Source of the DNA: Gp6-AA40 sp035711805
GTDB lineage: Bacteria > Acidobacteriota > Vicinamibacteria > Vicinamibacterales > UBA2999
Length of the DNA stretch: 64,000 nt
Direction: 5' to 3'
NCBI GenBank assembly: GCA_035711805.1
Contig: DASTBV010000052.1
Location: forward strand, 1-64,000
The notes under the pieces were generated by a model. That model was not told where the DNA came from, ran no database searches, and saw only the letters and a program-made list of their open reading frames with translations. Position numbers and translations under genes: made by a program. Position 1 is the first letter of the stretch. Each line of letters starts with the position of its first letter. This document shows, in pieces, positions 1-7,694 of this stretch.

Positions 1-69
1 GCAGGTCACGCTGCCAGGGTCGCCCCCTTTCGCTCCTAACCGTTGACGCACGCTGCGCGTCCAACCGTC

Positions 70-303
70 ATGCTGTTGTCAACCACTCGCACTGTCGCGC
101 TGGTCGTCCTAATCGGCATGACGCTCGCGGCCCAACAGCGCGACAGCCCGACCTTCGAAGTTGCGTCGGTGAGGCTGAACACCTCTGGTGAATCTGGCGG
201 CTCCATCGACAGACAGGGCAATCAGATTGTCATCCGAAACCGGCCCCTCCGCGACATCATCCTCAACGCCTACCGCCTCCAGCGATTGACCCGCCCCGCG
301 TGA
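70..303 (+). pseudogene. TIGR03435-family protein, N-terminal fragment
   Basis: The fragment encodes a signal peptide (core VALVVLIGMTLAAQQ) followed by TFEVASVRLN, the N-terminal signature of TIGR03435 proteins. It continues to ILNAYRLQRLTRP and then stops, where an intact member continues for about 200 more residues. A 14-bp direct repeat (287-300 and 301-314) lies exactly at the break, and sequence beyond it resembles an unrelated ATPase read on the other strand. The ATG at 70 is the likely start; an upstream TTG at 43 is in frame. The function of the family is unknown. I read this as a gene truncated by rearrangement. Confidence 0.75.
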
Positions 304-309
304 CCCGCC

Positions 310-605
310 CCGCGAATCTAGTACGGCGAAATAGTCACGAAGCGACCTGAGCCGGTCCACTGCCCGTTTGTAGTTGGCGGCGGTGTCTGCCGCTTCGGGT
401 GCATGTCCACAGGCGTAGGCGATGCTGTCCACCACAAGGTATTCGATGCGGTTCCGCCGAACGACGCGCCGAATGGCGTCCCCGAGCTGGGCCAACGGTC
501 GGTCACACCGCCAGTAGAACAGGCCGCGTGGCATGTCGCCAAACATTTGCTCCAGGCGCAGCCGGTGTTCCCCTTGGTCCCATTCCCAATCGAGATACAA
601 GGTGC
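310..605 (-). pseudogene. AAA_25-type (RepA/KaiC-like) ATPase remnant
   Basis: On the minus strand a frame reads LYLDWEWDQGEHRLRLEQM, then LFYWRCDRPLA, then IEYLVVDSIAYACG and APEAADTAANY. This order (LxLDwE with H, then RRC.RPL, then LVVIDSVxxAcGG.PE) is typical of the middle of AAA_25 ATPases found near phage-type genes. No P-loop or C-terminus is present. The piece abuts the resolvase remnant at its 5' side and the truncated TIGR03435 gene at its 3' side, so it is a fragment left by recombination. Confidence 0.55.
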
Positions 606-606
606 G

Positions 607-727
607 GATACTCTGCTTCCCGCGTGACCGTCCAACCGCGTGCTTCCGCGTATCGGCGTAGCTCCAGCAGTTGGTTCTCACAGGTCTGATCGGTGGTGCT
701 CACTCGTGCGTAAATCGCCGCCTTCAT
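607..727 (-). pseudogene. Serine recombinase (resolvase) N-terminal remnant 1
   Basis: The piece begins at an ATG preceded by a good Shine-Dalgarno (GAGGAGG) and reads MKAAIYARVSTTDQTCENQL followed by LELRRYAEARGW. It contains the catalytic-serine motif YARVS of resolvase/invertase recombinases. After about 38 residues the frame loses homology and an ATPase remnant begins in another frame. A second, very similar copy is at 2214-2306, with matching DNA downstream in both cases, which points to duplication and decay. Confidence 0.75.
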
Positions 728-1060
728 CGTTCCTCCTCGACGATGCAGCGCAAATAGCGCACCACGGAGTCGCCCAGCGCGGCATCGCATCTTTGGTATC
801 CATGCGAGCTGGAAGCTTCGAACAGCGGAAGATTAGTCTCCACGATCCAGATTTACTAAACGTGGCACACAACGATCAGCGCGGTGAATCGATCACTCTG
901 TTCGAGATGCGCGTTTGGGTCGACGTTCGGCCCATGGTTTGGGTCGTGGGAGTGTGGGTGGACCAGTCGCGGTGCTGGATCAACGTGAACTAAAGATGGT
1001 TTCCGATTCTTCGGCCCGGATTCGGGCTTGTGGGTCCGTTTGGTGGGTTCCCTGCTCGTC
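728..1060. repeat. Diverged long repeat, copy A (matches 2307-2660)
   Basis: No intact gene is visible. The stretch is recognisably related to 2307-2660: both begin just upstream of a resolvase start, and both contain the blocks TTACTGAACG/TTACTAAACG, ACAACGATCA, GCGAATCGAT/GTGAATCGAT, GTGGACCAGTCG, TGCTGGATC and TGGGTCCGTTT in the same order. In the minus-strand frame both copies read (N/H)VDPA.RLVH, then RF.(A/V)LIVV, so the ancestor may have been coding. Each copy sits next to a TIGR03435 gene. Confidence 0.6.
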
Positions 1061-1072
1061 CTGCAACTGGAT

Positions 1073-1885
1073 CTAGTTTGGCGTCGGCCGTTCCACCGCC
1101 TCGATCACAAAGACTTCGACGGGGCCACGACTCGGTTCCAGTTTCAGGCCGAGCTGTTCCTGAAGCGCGGTGAACAGTGACGGGGCGTCAGTGGCTGAGG
1201 CAGGGGCAGTCGCCTGACTTTCCTGAAGCCACGAGAGTTCGAACGCGAACATACCCTCGAGCCCTGTCCGATCAATCACCGGACGCCCAACGTAGGACGC
1301 CAAGATGTTCGCAAACTCGTTGAGGTCGACGCCGCCTGACTGATACGTCGATACGCTAGTCCCGGGCTGCCGCATGACCCACCACGAGCAACGGGGGCCC
1401 CCCGTCTTGCCAGCTTCGGGCTTCAATCTGTTTCGCAACGCTTCGCAATCCGCCGACCTGACCAACGCCTTGTGAATCCGCCCGTCGTTCTGCGCGATGA
1501 CGAGCGAATAGGCCGCCATCTCTCGTGCCTCTCTCCGCAGAACGAGCTTGAAGCGATCAGCAAGAAGCGTCTGCAGCATCGTCAACATCCGAGCTTCGGG
1601 AGTGCCCTCAGGTGCAGATCCAAGAATGTCGAAGCGCTCCACGTCGATCCAGCCAGGGCCGCCGAGCAGTCGATTGCGCGACAGTTCGTAGGCGTTTTGG
1701 ATCAGCAGTCGGAGTGACGAGTTCGTCGCGACGAACCTGCCGGAAGGCAGCAAACCCCATGTCGAAGTTCCCGAAGAGCCCTGATTAGGTTTGACCGACG
1801 CGACATCGAAGCGTGGGGCCTGCTGTGCTGCACCCGTCAGAGTCAACGCGCAGAGAACGGCGATGGTCAGGATCACTCGACGCAT
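1073..1885 (-). CDS. TIGR03435 family secreted protein
   Basis: A 270-residue protein with a signal peptide (RRVILTIAVLCALTLTGAAQ) followed by the hallmark APRFDVASVKPNQ. The middle has LLIQNAYELS and GGPGWIDVERFDILG, then MLQTLLADRFKLVLRREARE, and the C-terminus has FEL then LFTALQEQLGLKLEPSRGPV and VFVIEAVERPTPN. This is the full architecture of the family. The start at 1885 is chosen because AAGGAG lies just upstream and the signal peptide begins there; the reading frame is open further 5'. The family is exported and expanded in acidobacteria, and its role is not established. It is flanked by recombinase remnants on both sides. Confidence 0.88.
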   Translation of the reverse strand: MRRVILTIAVLCALTLTGAAQQAPRFDVASVKPNQGSSGTSTWGLLPSGRFVATNSSLRLLIQNAYELSRNRLLGGPGWIDVERFDILGSAPEGTPEARMLTMLQTLLADRFKLVLRREAREMAAYSLVIAQNDGRIHKALVRSADCEALRNRLKPEAGKTGGPRCSWWVMRQPGTSVSTYQSGGVDLNEFANILASYVGRPVIDRTGLEGMFAFELSWLQESQATAPASATDAPSLFTALQEQLGLKLEPSRGPVEVFVIEAVERPTPN

Positions 1886-1980
1886 CTGGCCAGCTCCTTC
1901 CGACCCGCCGATTCTAGCGCGTTCGAGCGTTCGCGCCACGGTGGCACGGCCGGGCTTCACCACGACGCCGGGTCGCGCCC

Positions 1981-2069
1981 TCATCTTCGCAAACGACCGA
2001 GGACTGACAGGGCCTGATGCGGCCGTTGCACGTCTTTAGTCATCAGATGCAGATACTTCATGGTGGTGA
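1981..2069 (-). pseudogene. Tyrosine integrase C-terminal remnant
   Basis: The minus strand reads TMKYLHLMTKDVQRPHQALS then VLGRLRR and a stop. This is almost identical to the last 28 residues of the integrase remnant at 5071-5610, which has TMKYLHLLTEDVQRPHQALS. Only the part after the catalytic tyrosine box remains. It marks an older copy of the same integrase next to the second resolvase remnant. Confidence 0.75.
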
Positions 2070-2180
2070 GACTGGCGTTACGCCGCGCTCACGAAGATGA
2101 ACCACAAACGCCAGAAGGTCGGCTTTGGTGATCTCGGCGGAGGCTGTGGCTTGCCAGCCGTAGCTCGATGCGAGCGGCGA

Positions 2181-2213
2181 TGTCCGCCTTCGCGCGTTGC
2201 GCTACGGCGGACA
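2181..2213. repeat. Palindromic repeat (TGTCCGCC..GGCGGACA) at the remnant break
   Basis: TGTCCGCC (2181-2188) and GGCGGACA (2206-2213) form inverted arms around TTCGCGCGTTGCGCTAC. The element lies exactly where resolvase remnant 2 loses similarity to remnant 1, so it either inserted there or was used in the rearrangement. Confidence 0.6.
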
Positions 2214-2306
2214 CCCGCGTGCTTCGGCGTATCGGCGTAGCTCCGGCAGTTGGTTCTCGCAGATCTGATCCGTCGTGCTCACTCGTGCGTAAATCGCGGC
2301 TTTCAT
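2214..2306 (-). pseudogene. Serine recombinase (resolvase) N-terminal remnant 2
   Basis: Starts at an ATG with GAGGAG upstream and reads MKAAIYARVSTTDQICENQL then PELRRYAEARG before ending. Only two of the first 31 residues differ from remnant 1 at 607-727. A palindromic element (2181-2213) sits at its 3' end. Confidence 0.72.
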
Positions 2307-2660
2307 TACTCCTCCTCAAAGGTGTAGCGCAATTCGCGCACCACGCGTTTGATCAACAGGGTCGCTCGCGTTCGGCGGCTGAGCGCGTTCGAAGCGGATC
2401 GAACTCAGGAGATTTATCTGCGCCGCCGAGACTTACTGAACGCGGTGTTACAACGATCAACACCGCGAATCGATTCGATAGTTTGCAGTTGGGGATTCGC
2501 GTCACTTCCGGCCCAGACTTTGGGTTGTGGCGGCAGAGGTGGACCAGTCGGAGTGCTGGATCGACGTGCGTTCTCATTCGCCGTCAGCGTTGGCGCACCG
2601 AGAGGGGGTTGCTTCCGGCCCGACTTCGGGCCGCTGGGTCCGTTTATCACGTCGGTGTCC
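2307..2660. repeat. Diverged long repeat, copy B (matches 728-1060)
   Basis: Counterpart of 728-1060, with the same ordered blocks and the same position relative to a resolvase start and a TIGR03435 gene. There is no intact gene; short open frames here are not supported. Confidence 0.6.
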
Positions 2661-2728
2661 TGCTGTTCTTCTGAGAGCTGATCCCGTTACCGGGAGTAGG
2701 ATCAACCGACCTTCGACAGGAGCCGACG

Positions 2729-3595
2729 ATGAACCGATTCGTGCTTGTCGTCCTCTGCTGCCTCACGGTGGCTTCGGTTGCGGCGCAGCAACCCGCCCCC
2801 GCTTTCGAGGTCGCGTCGATCAAGCGCAACATCGATCCGAAACCAATGACCAGCGGCACCCTTCAAAACACGCCGAAGGGTGAGATCAGACTGGTCTGGA
2901 TACCAGCACGCCTGTTGGTGCTGCGTGCCTACCCGGTGGATGCGGGTGCCGAAGTCATTGGTTTGCCGTCGTGGGCCACCTCCGAACGTTACGACGTCAC
3001 CGTTAGAGGAAACCCGGACGCTCCACCCGAGGAAGTGCGGCAGATGTGGCGGACGCTTCTGGCCGACCGAATGAAGCTGGCGGCCCACTATGAACCTCGC
3101 GAGGTTCGTGGATACAAGCTCGTCGTTGCGCGAGCCGATGGCAAACTCGGCCCTGAACTGAAACCGTCCACTCTGGATTGTCCAGCCCCGGACCCGACGG
3201 AGCCCGCTCCACGTCCTCCGCAAGCAGCGATGGACGCTTTGAGGCCCGGAGCCGTGATGACGGCAGACACTGAACGATTGCTCATGTCGCAATGCCGGAT
3301 ACTCATGAGCACAGCCAACACGACCTACGCTGGCGCCGTCACCATGCAGCAACTGGTGACGGCTTTACGCTTCGGCGGCATCACAGAGCCGATTGAAGAT
3401 CAGACCGGCCTCGAAGGCCTGTATTCCTTCAAGCTGACGTTCGCTCGGCAGACGCTTAGTCTCCAACCCACGGTAAACGACGCACCTTCGATCTTCGTAG
3501 CCGTGCAGGAGCAGTTGGGACTGAAACTGGAGCGCACCACCATGCAGTCGCAAGCGGTCGTGGTGGATCACATCGAGCGGCCGACAGAGAACTGA
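2729..3595 (+). CDS. TIGR03435 family secreted protein
   Basis: A 288-residue paralogue of the gene at 1073-1885. It has a signal peptide (FVLVVLCCLTVASVAAQQ), then PAFEVASIKRN, LLVLRAYPV, LPSWATSERYDVTVRG, MWRTLLADRMKLAAHYEPRE, and the C-terminal IFVAVQEQLGLKLERTTM with VVVDHIERPTEN. The ATG at 2729 has GACAGGAG upstream. Function is unknown; the family pattern suggests an exported protein. It lies between a diverged repeat on the left and IS110 on the right. Confidence 0.9.
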   Translation: MNRFVLVVLCCLTVASVAAQQPAPAFEVASIKRNIDPKPMTSGTLQNTPKGEIRLVWIPARLLVLRAYPVDAGAEVIGLPSWATSERYDVTVRGNPDAPPEEVRQMWRTLLADRMKLAAHYEPREVRGYKLVVARADGKLGPELKPSTLDCPAPDPTEPAPRPPQAAMDALRPGAVMTADTERLLMSQCRILMSTANTTYAGAVTMQQLVTALRFGGITEPIEDQTGLEGLYSFKLTFARQTLSLQPTVNDAPSIFVAVQEQLGLKLERTTMQSQAVVVDHIERPTEN

Positions 3596-3649
3596 CATGG
3601 AAAGACCTGTGTCAAGGGCAAGATAAACGGTTGTTCGATAGCACTCCGA

Positions 3650-3686
3650 GTGCACACCCGGCTTATCAAGCCATCCGGGTGTGCAC
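3650..3686. repeat. Perfect 12-bp hairpin
   Basis: GTGCACACCCGG (3650-3661) and CCGGGTGTGCAC (3675-3686) are perfect inverted arms around a 13-nt loop. It lies 55 nt after the TIGR03435 stop and about 190 nt before the IS110 transposase stop. There is no T-tract, so it is not a standard intrinsic terminator. The rest of 3596-3875 shows no gene I can support. Confidence 0.7.
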
Positions 3687-3875
3687 GGTGATGGACTCCA
3701 GTCAGCTGATCGGCCGAGCGGCAACGACGATGAATCACACTGATATTCGCGGGTTGGCTACCGCATGACCATGATTCGTCGGGAGCTGCCTCGCACTGAG
3801 GACGCGAGTTGGCGACCGGAGTCGTTATCGCAACAATTCTCTCGAGGATTCTCCTTTCGACGTCGGCCGATCAGC

Positions 3876-4963
3876 TCACTGGGTCAACGTCGCCCACACA
3901 AAGCCGGTGAGCTCGCGGGCGACGGCGGTGACGACATGCTGTTTGGGTTTGCCGCGTGCGGCGAGTCGCTGGTAGCGGCGATAGAGCCGCTGTTGGGCCT
4001 GCCAGCCGATGATTCGCGCTTCCTCGGGCCCGTCTTGTTGGCGGCGGCGCAGCTGTTTGCCAATGAATGGGTGGTGCCGATAGTGCCACGCCGCTTCGAC
4101 CAGGACGCGCCGCACATGCGCATTGCCGGTCTTGGTGATGGCGCCCCGCGCCCGTCGGGGGCCGCTTGAGTGCTCGGACGGAATCAGGCCGCCATACGCC
4201 ATCAGCCCGCGTGCCGACGGAAAGCGGCGCGCGTCGCCCAATTCGGCGGCGATCGTCAGCGCCGTGATGTCATCCATCCCGCGGAAGCACCGTAGCCGCT
4301 GCACGCGGGTGCGCAACGGCTCCAGCATGACGAGCTCCTGCAGCTGCGCCTCGACGGCCTGGAGTCGCGCGACGGCTTCGTCAACGGCGCGGAGATACGC
4401 CTCGTGGGTCTGGGCGAGCGCGGGCAGCGGCCACGTTTGGGCCGCAGCCACGCCTGATGCCGCGCCGACCAGGTGCTCTTCGTGGCCGTGAAACGGCGTC
4501 CGTGCCGCAACAGGAATTTGCCCAATCGATGCCGCGCGCGCAGCAGGTCCGCCCGGATATCTTCGCGACACCGCAGCAGGTCGCGGATGGCTTCCTCCTG
4601 CTCCGTCGGCACGTGAATGGCGGTCAACGCGCCGGCGCGGTACAGCACGGCAAGCTGGCTGGCATCTCGCCGATCCGTTTTGATGCGGTCACCGGGGCGG
4701 CGAGGGATGAGCGCCGGCGCGATGACGTCGCACGGAATGTTTGCGGCGGTCATCGCGCGCTGCAACTCGAAGCCGCACGGACCGGCCTCGTAACAGCAGC
4801 GGATGCTCCCGACCTCCCGCTGCAGCCGTGTCACGAACCGGAGGATCGTCGGACTATCCGACGTCAGCGTATGCAGGGCAGGCGTGCGCTGTCCGGGCAG
4901 AAGCACTGCCGCCACCGTCGTGGCGGCGTGCTGATCGAAGGCAACCAGAGGAGTAGACTGCAT
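3876..4963 (-). pseudogene. IS110-family transposase, frameshifted
   Basis: The 5' part (from the ATG at 4963, with AAAGGAGG upstream) carries the DEDD domain: LVAFDQHAATTVAAVL, CYEAGPCGFELQRAM and DRIKTDRRDASQLA. The 3' part, in another frame, carries the Transposase_20 domain: LRCFRGMDDITALTIAAELG then LMAYGGLIPSEHSSG and TKTGNAHVRRVLVEAAWHYR. The frames switch near 4440, between QAWLR and AQTWPLPALAQ, so one product would need a -1 shift. IS110 elements are not known to need frameshifting, so I read this as an inactivating indel. Element ends cannot be set by eye because IS110 lacks terminal inverted repeats. Confidence 0.88.
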
Positions 4964-5070
4964 GGCGACCGACCTCCTTTGTATGCGGCTCTGCGTTGAG
5001 CGGTGCACGCGCAGCGTAACCCGCGCCTTGCAAAGCCGAGGTCGGTCTTTCCATATGGTCTGACGCATCG

Positions 5071-5610
5071 TCAACGACGCAACCGACCGAGCACCGATAG
5101 CGCCTGATGCGGCCGTTGCACATCCTCAGTGAGCAGGTGCAGATACTTCATCGTCGTGGACACGTCGCTGTGCCCGAGGATGATCGACAGCCGCACCACT
5201 TCTCCGCCGTTCCGAAGGTATTGAGTTGCGAACGTATGGCGCAGTCGATGAAAGCCACTACGCGGCAGCCCAAGACGTTTCGTCATGCAGTAGTAGCTCC
5301 GTAGCGCGTTGCGCTGGTGCCATCGGCCACCGTCGCGAGTAGGGAACATCAGCAGCGATGTGACCTCGGCACGTTCTTTCACCTGACCCCACCGAAATAG
5401 AACCTTGCGAAGGTCGAGCGACATCGGCACGCGGCGTTCCTTGCGACCCTTCCCGTAGACCGTCGGCAACAGGTTGTCGAAGTCGAAGTCCGTGACCGCA
5501 GCCGTCAGCAGCTCTGTGATTCGGCAGCCAGTATCGAGGATTGAGAGGATCAGTGCATGAACCCGCCGGTGCTCAATCGATCTCGGGTTGGGTTCCCGCC
5601 AGTGACGGCG
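5071..5610 (-). pseudogene. Tyrosine recombinase/integrase, C-terminal half
   Basis: Reads from RSIEHRRVHALILSILDTGC through RITELL, VYGKGRKERRVPMSLDLRKV, then SGFHRLRHTFATQYLRNGG, LSIILGHSDVSTTMKYLHLL. This gives the first catalytic Arg region, the HxLRHTFAT box, the LGH box and the tyrosine (MKY). An N-terminal core-binding domain is absent here. A matching N-terminal piece lies at 7081-7227 on the same strand, with an unrelated cupin gene and a TIGR03435 fragment in between. The gene is therefore broken by insertion or rearrangement. The upstream limit (about 5610) is approximate. Confidence 0.82.
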
Positions 5611-5833
5611 GCTGGGGCCGATGGAGTGCGACGATTTCGGACCCGCCCCTTCGGTTGGAGGTGCAGCGTTACCGGCTCAGCCCGGCCGAGAGTTCAAATG
5701 TGAACAGACGGGTAATTCCTCCGTATGCGAATGTGCGCCTGCGCAGGATTAGCGTGAATCGTGACCAATCGGACGGGCACGCGCGCAACCTCCGCCCACA
5801 GAGGGCAGTTCCTCAATGCAAGGAGATAGATCG

Positions 5834-6379
5834 ATGCAAACAACGCTGAGCAGAGGCAGGACCATGACTTACGGCATCGCCGCTGCCGCCGGGGTCGTGC
5901 TCGGGCTGGTGGCGGTCGGCTCCACGCCTTTACGGGCACAGGCACCCCCTCCTCCCATTCTTGTCGAGCTACTGACACCGCGCAGCGTGTTTACCGACGA
6001 GGTCCAAGGGCAGTTCAGGATCAAGCTCGCAGGAGAACACCGCACTACCGTGGTCAATATGCACGACGCGTCCCGGACGGTGGTCGCCAGGATCACAGTC
6101 CAGCCCGGCGCGCAGTTCCCATGGCACACCCACTCTGGCCCAGTCGTCGTCAACATCGCCCAGGGTGAGCTGGTTTACGTTGAAGCGAGCGATTGCATCG
6201 GTCGGCCGTATCCGGCAGGCACGGCGTTCGTGGACACTGGCCACGGCCACGTCCACACCGCCGTCAACCGCACCGCCGGTGTGACGGTGCTCTACGCGAC
6301 CTTCTTCGAAGTCCCACTCCAGGGTCCCTTGACTATCACCGAGGGGGTTGAGGTGCCCAACTGTCAGGTCGGGAGCTGA
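5834..6379 (+). CDS. Secreted cupin-domain protein
   Basis: A 181-residue protein with a signal peptide ending near RAQAPPPP and a cupin fold. Motif 1 is PGAQFPWHTHSGPVVVNIAQGE (HxH with a later Glu) and motif 2 includes GTAFVDTGHGHVHTAVNRT, so several His could bind a metal. The ATG at 5834 is preferred over the one at 5816 because AAGGAG precedes it. It is the only apparently intact non-mobile gene inside the split integrase region and may be cargo. No specific substrate can be assigned. Confidence 0.82.
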   Translation: MQTTLSRGRTMTYGIAAAAGVVLGLVAVGSTPLRAQAPPPPILVELLTPRSVFTDEVQGQFRIKLAGEHRTTVVNMHDASRTVVARITVQPGAQFPWHTHSGPVVVNIAQGELVYVEASDCIGRPYPAGTAFVDTGHGHVHTAVNRTAGVTVLYATFFEVPLQGPLTITEGVEVPNCQVGS

Positions 6380-6941
6380 GCCCAGGGCGTATCCGATTGC
6401 ACTTGTGTCAGGATCTACAGGCACTTCAAGGAGAAGTGACCTCGGCGTGCGCGTTTCGATGAGTGTCCATGCTCTCGCACCACGAACGCGAGTCGCAACG
6501 TGGTTGTCCTGCGCGAAACTCCCCTCGGAGGACGCCATTTGGGTCGGCCAGATACGTTTGCGGCAGTGAGGCGACTGGCCGCTGAAACGTGAACGCGGTC
6601 AGCATCGTGCATGGGCGTTAGCGGATATGAGTCCGGTTCCGCTTCGTCCCCTGCTCGATGCGTGCGCGGAAACCCGCAAGCTGCCGCGGAGACTACGCGC
6701 GGAGCTACCGGCAGTGCGCGAGTCGTTCGAGCGTGCCAGGACACTCCGCGAAGCACAGCGTCACAAACGCCTCGCCGCCACCAGCCGGGTGAGGAACTTC
6801 GCCTCCGATTAGCAGAAGCTCCTGGTGGCGAATGGTTCGGCGTGCCCTGCTCGCCTCACCCCCCGACCTCGTCAACGCATCGGTGGACGACTTGCCCCGA
6901 GGATCGGGGCGTATGATCAGCCCGTGCCTCGCAGCCGTCGC

Positions 6942-7130
6942 CGCCTGTGGTTCGAACCGCTGATAGGCACCGTTGACGATCGCGCTGAGCGTGACATTCC
7001 TCCACGTGACATGGCCGCCGCGTTCGATCCGAAATTGACTACCAGAGTCGCCGGACTGATTGGGCTTCACCGACACCACTTCAAACGCCGGTGAAGGCGA
7101 GGGCTGCTGCTGAGTGCCTGAAGGCGTGCC
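6942..7130 (-). pseudogene. TIGR03435-family fragment
   Basis: The minus strand reads PSPAFEVVSVKPNQSGDSG, then FRIERGGHVTWRNVTLSAIV and NGAYQRFEPQA, which is the N-terminal third of a TIGR03435 protein without its signal peptide. Its 5' side fuses near 7120 to the N-terminal piece of an integrase in another frame. Between 6380 and 6941 I see no recognisable gene. Confidence 0.68.
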
Positions 7131-7227
7131 ACGCAGACTGATACCAGTCGCGAGTTTTCGGCGTGACGTTATGGACGTAAGTGCGTTCGCGAAGGAACTG
7201 CTCGAAGAGTCGATCAAGGGCCGACAT
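7081..7227 (-). pseudogene. Tyrosine integrase N-terminal fragment
   Basis: From the ATG at 7227 the frame reads MSALDRLFEQFLRERTYVHN then VTPKTRDWYQSAWHAFRHS, a typical SAM-like core-binding N-terminus of a phage-type integrase. The frame stops at residue 48. Its start lies 70 nt past the 3' end of tRNA-Arg on the same strand, the usual place for an island integrase. The C-terminal half lies at 5071-5610. Confidence 0.7.
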
Positions 7228-7297
7228 GGAGACAGGAGATCCTTTCTGATCTCACTGCCTTCACCGTTTTCGCCTAACTCCTAGCGGCGCAAACGGT

Positions 7298-7374
7298 TGG
7301 TGCGCCCAGCACGACTCGAACGTGCGACCTCCTGGTTCGTAGCCAGACGCTCTATCCAACTGAGCTATGGGCGC
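7298..7374 (-). tRNA. tRNA-Arg (anticodon ACG)
   Basis: A 77-nt cloverleaf read on the minus strand. The acceptor strands GCGCCCA and TGGGCGC pair, the D-arm contains AGCTCAGTTGGATAGAGC, the anticodon loop is CTACGAA with ACG at 34-36, the T-loop is TTCGAGT, and CCA is encoded at the 3' end. The integrase fragment immediately downstream suggests this tRNA 3' end is the attachment site of the island to the left. Confidence 0.96.
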
Positions 7375-7694
7375 GGTCTTGAGCGAATCTACATGCCCTG
7401 CGGCGGTCGAGGCAGGGCGGACAAACAACAACTATAACAGACACCGCGCGCCGGGCGTCCGGGGCGAAATCAATTCGACCCCTATCGCAGCAAGAACGAC
7501 GCGAGCCACCTTCACGATCGCATACACCGCGACCGCTGCCAGGACCAGCAGCACGGGCACCGGGACAGGCAAGGGAATGTAGCACGCTCGCGCTGGCTGA
7601 CCATCCGTGTTGGCGACCTGAGCGGACGCGCTCGGCACCGTCGATCGGCGGAAGGCCGAAGTGGTGGACAATTCTCCACACGAGGATTACGTCA
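7375..7694. other. Intergenic region between tRNA-Arg and the S9 peptidase gene
   Basis: No gene is supported in these 320 nt. A near-palindrome GTGGACAATTCTCCAC (7664-7679) lies 15 nt before the S9 peptidase start and could be an operator, but nothing else supports that. Confidence 0.4.

Noticed and set aside
3876..4963. Programmed frameshifting in the IS110 transposase
   Set aside because: This family is not known for it, and the meeting point lacks an obvious slippery sequence plus stimulatory structure; a mutation is simpler.
6415..6812. Open frames between the cupin gene and the TIGR03435 fragment
   Set aside because: They have no recognisable domains and lie in a decayed region; coding is not supported.
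7664..7679. Near-palindrome GTGGACAATTCTCCAC before the S9 peptidase
   Set aside because: It is short and imperfect, and nothing else (a neighbouring regulator or a second copy) supports it as an operator.
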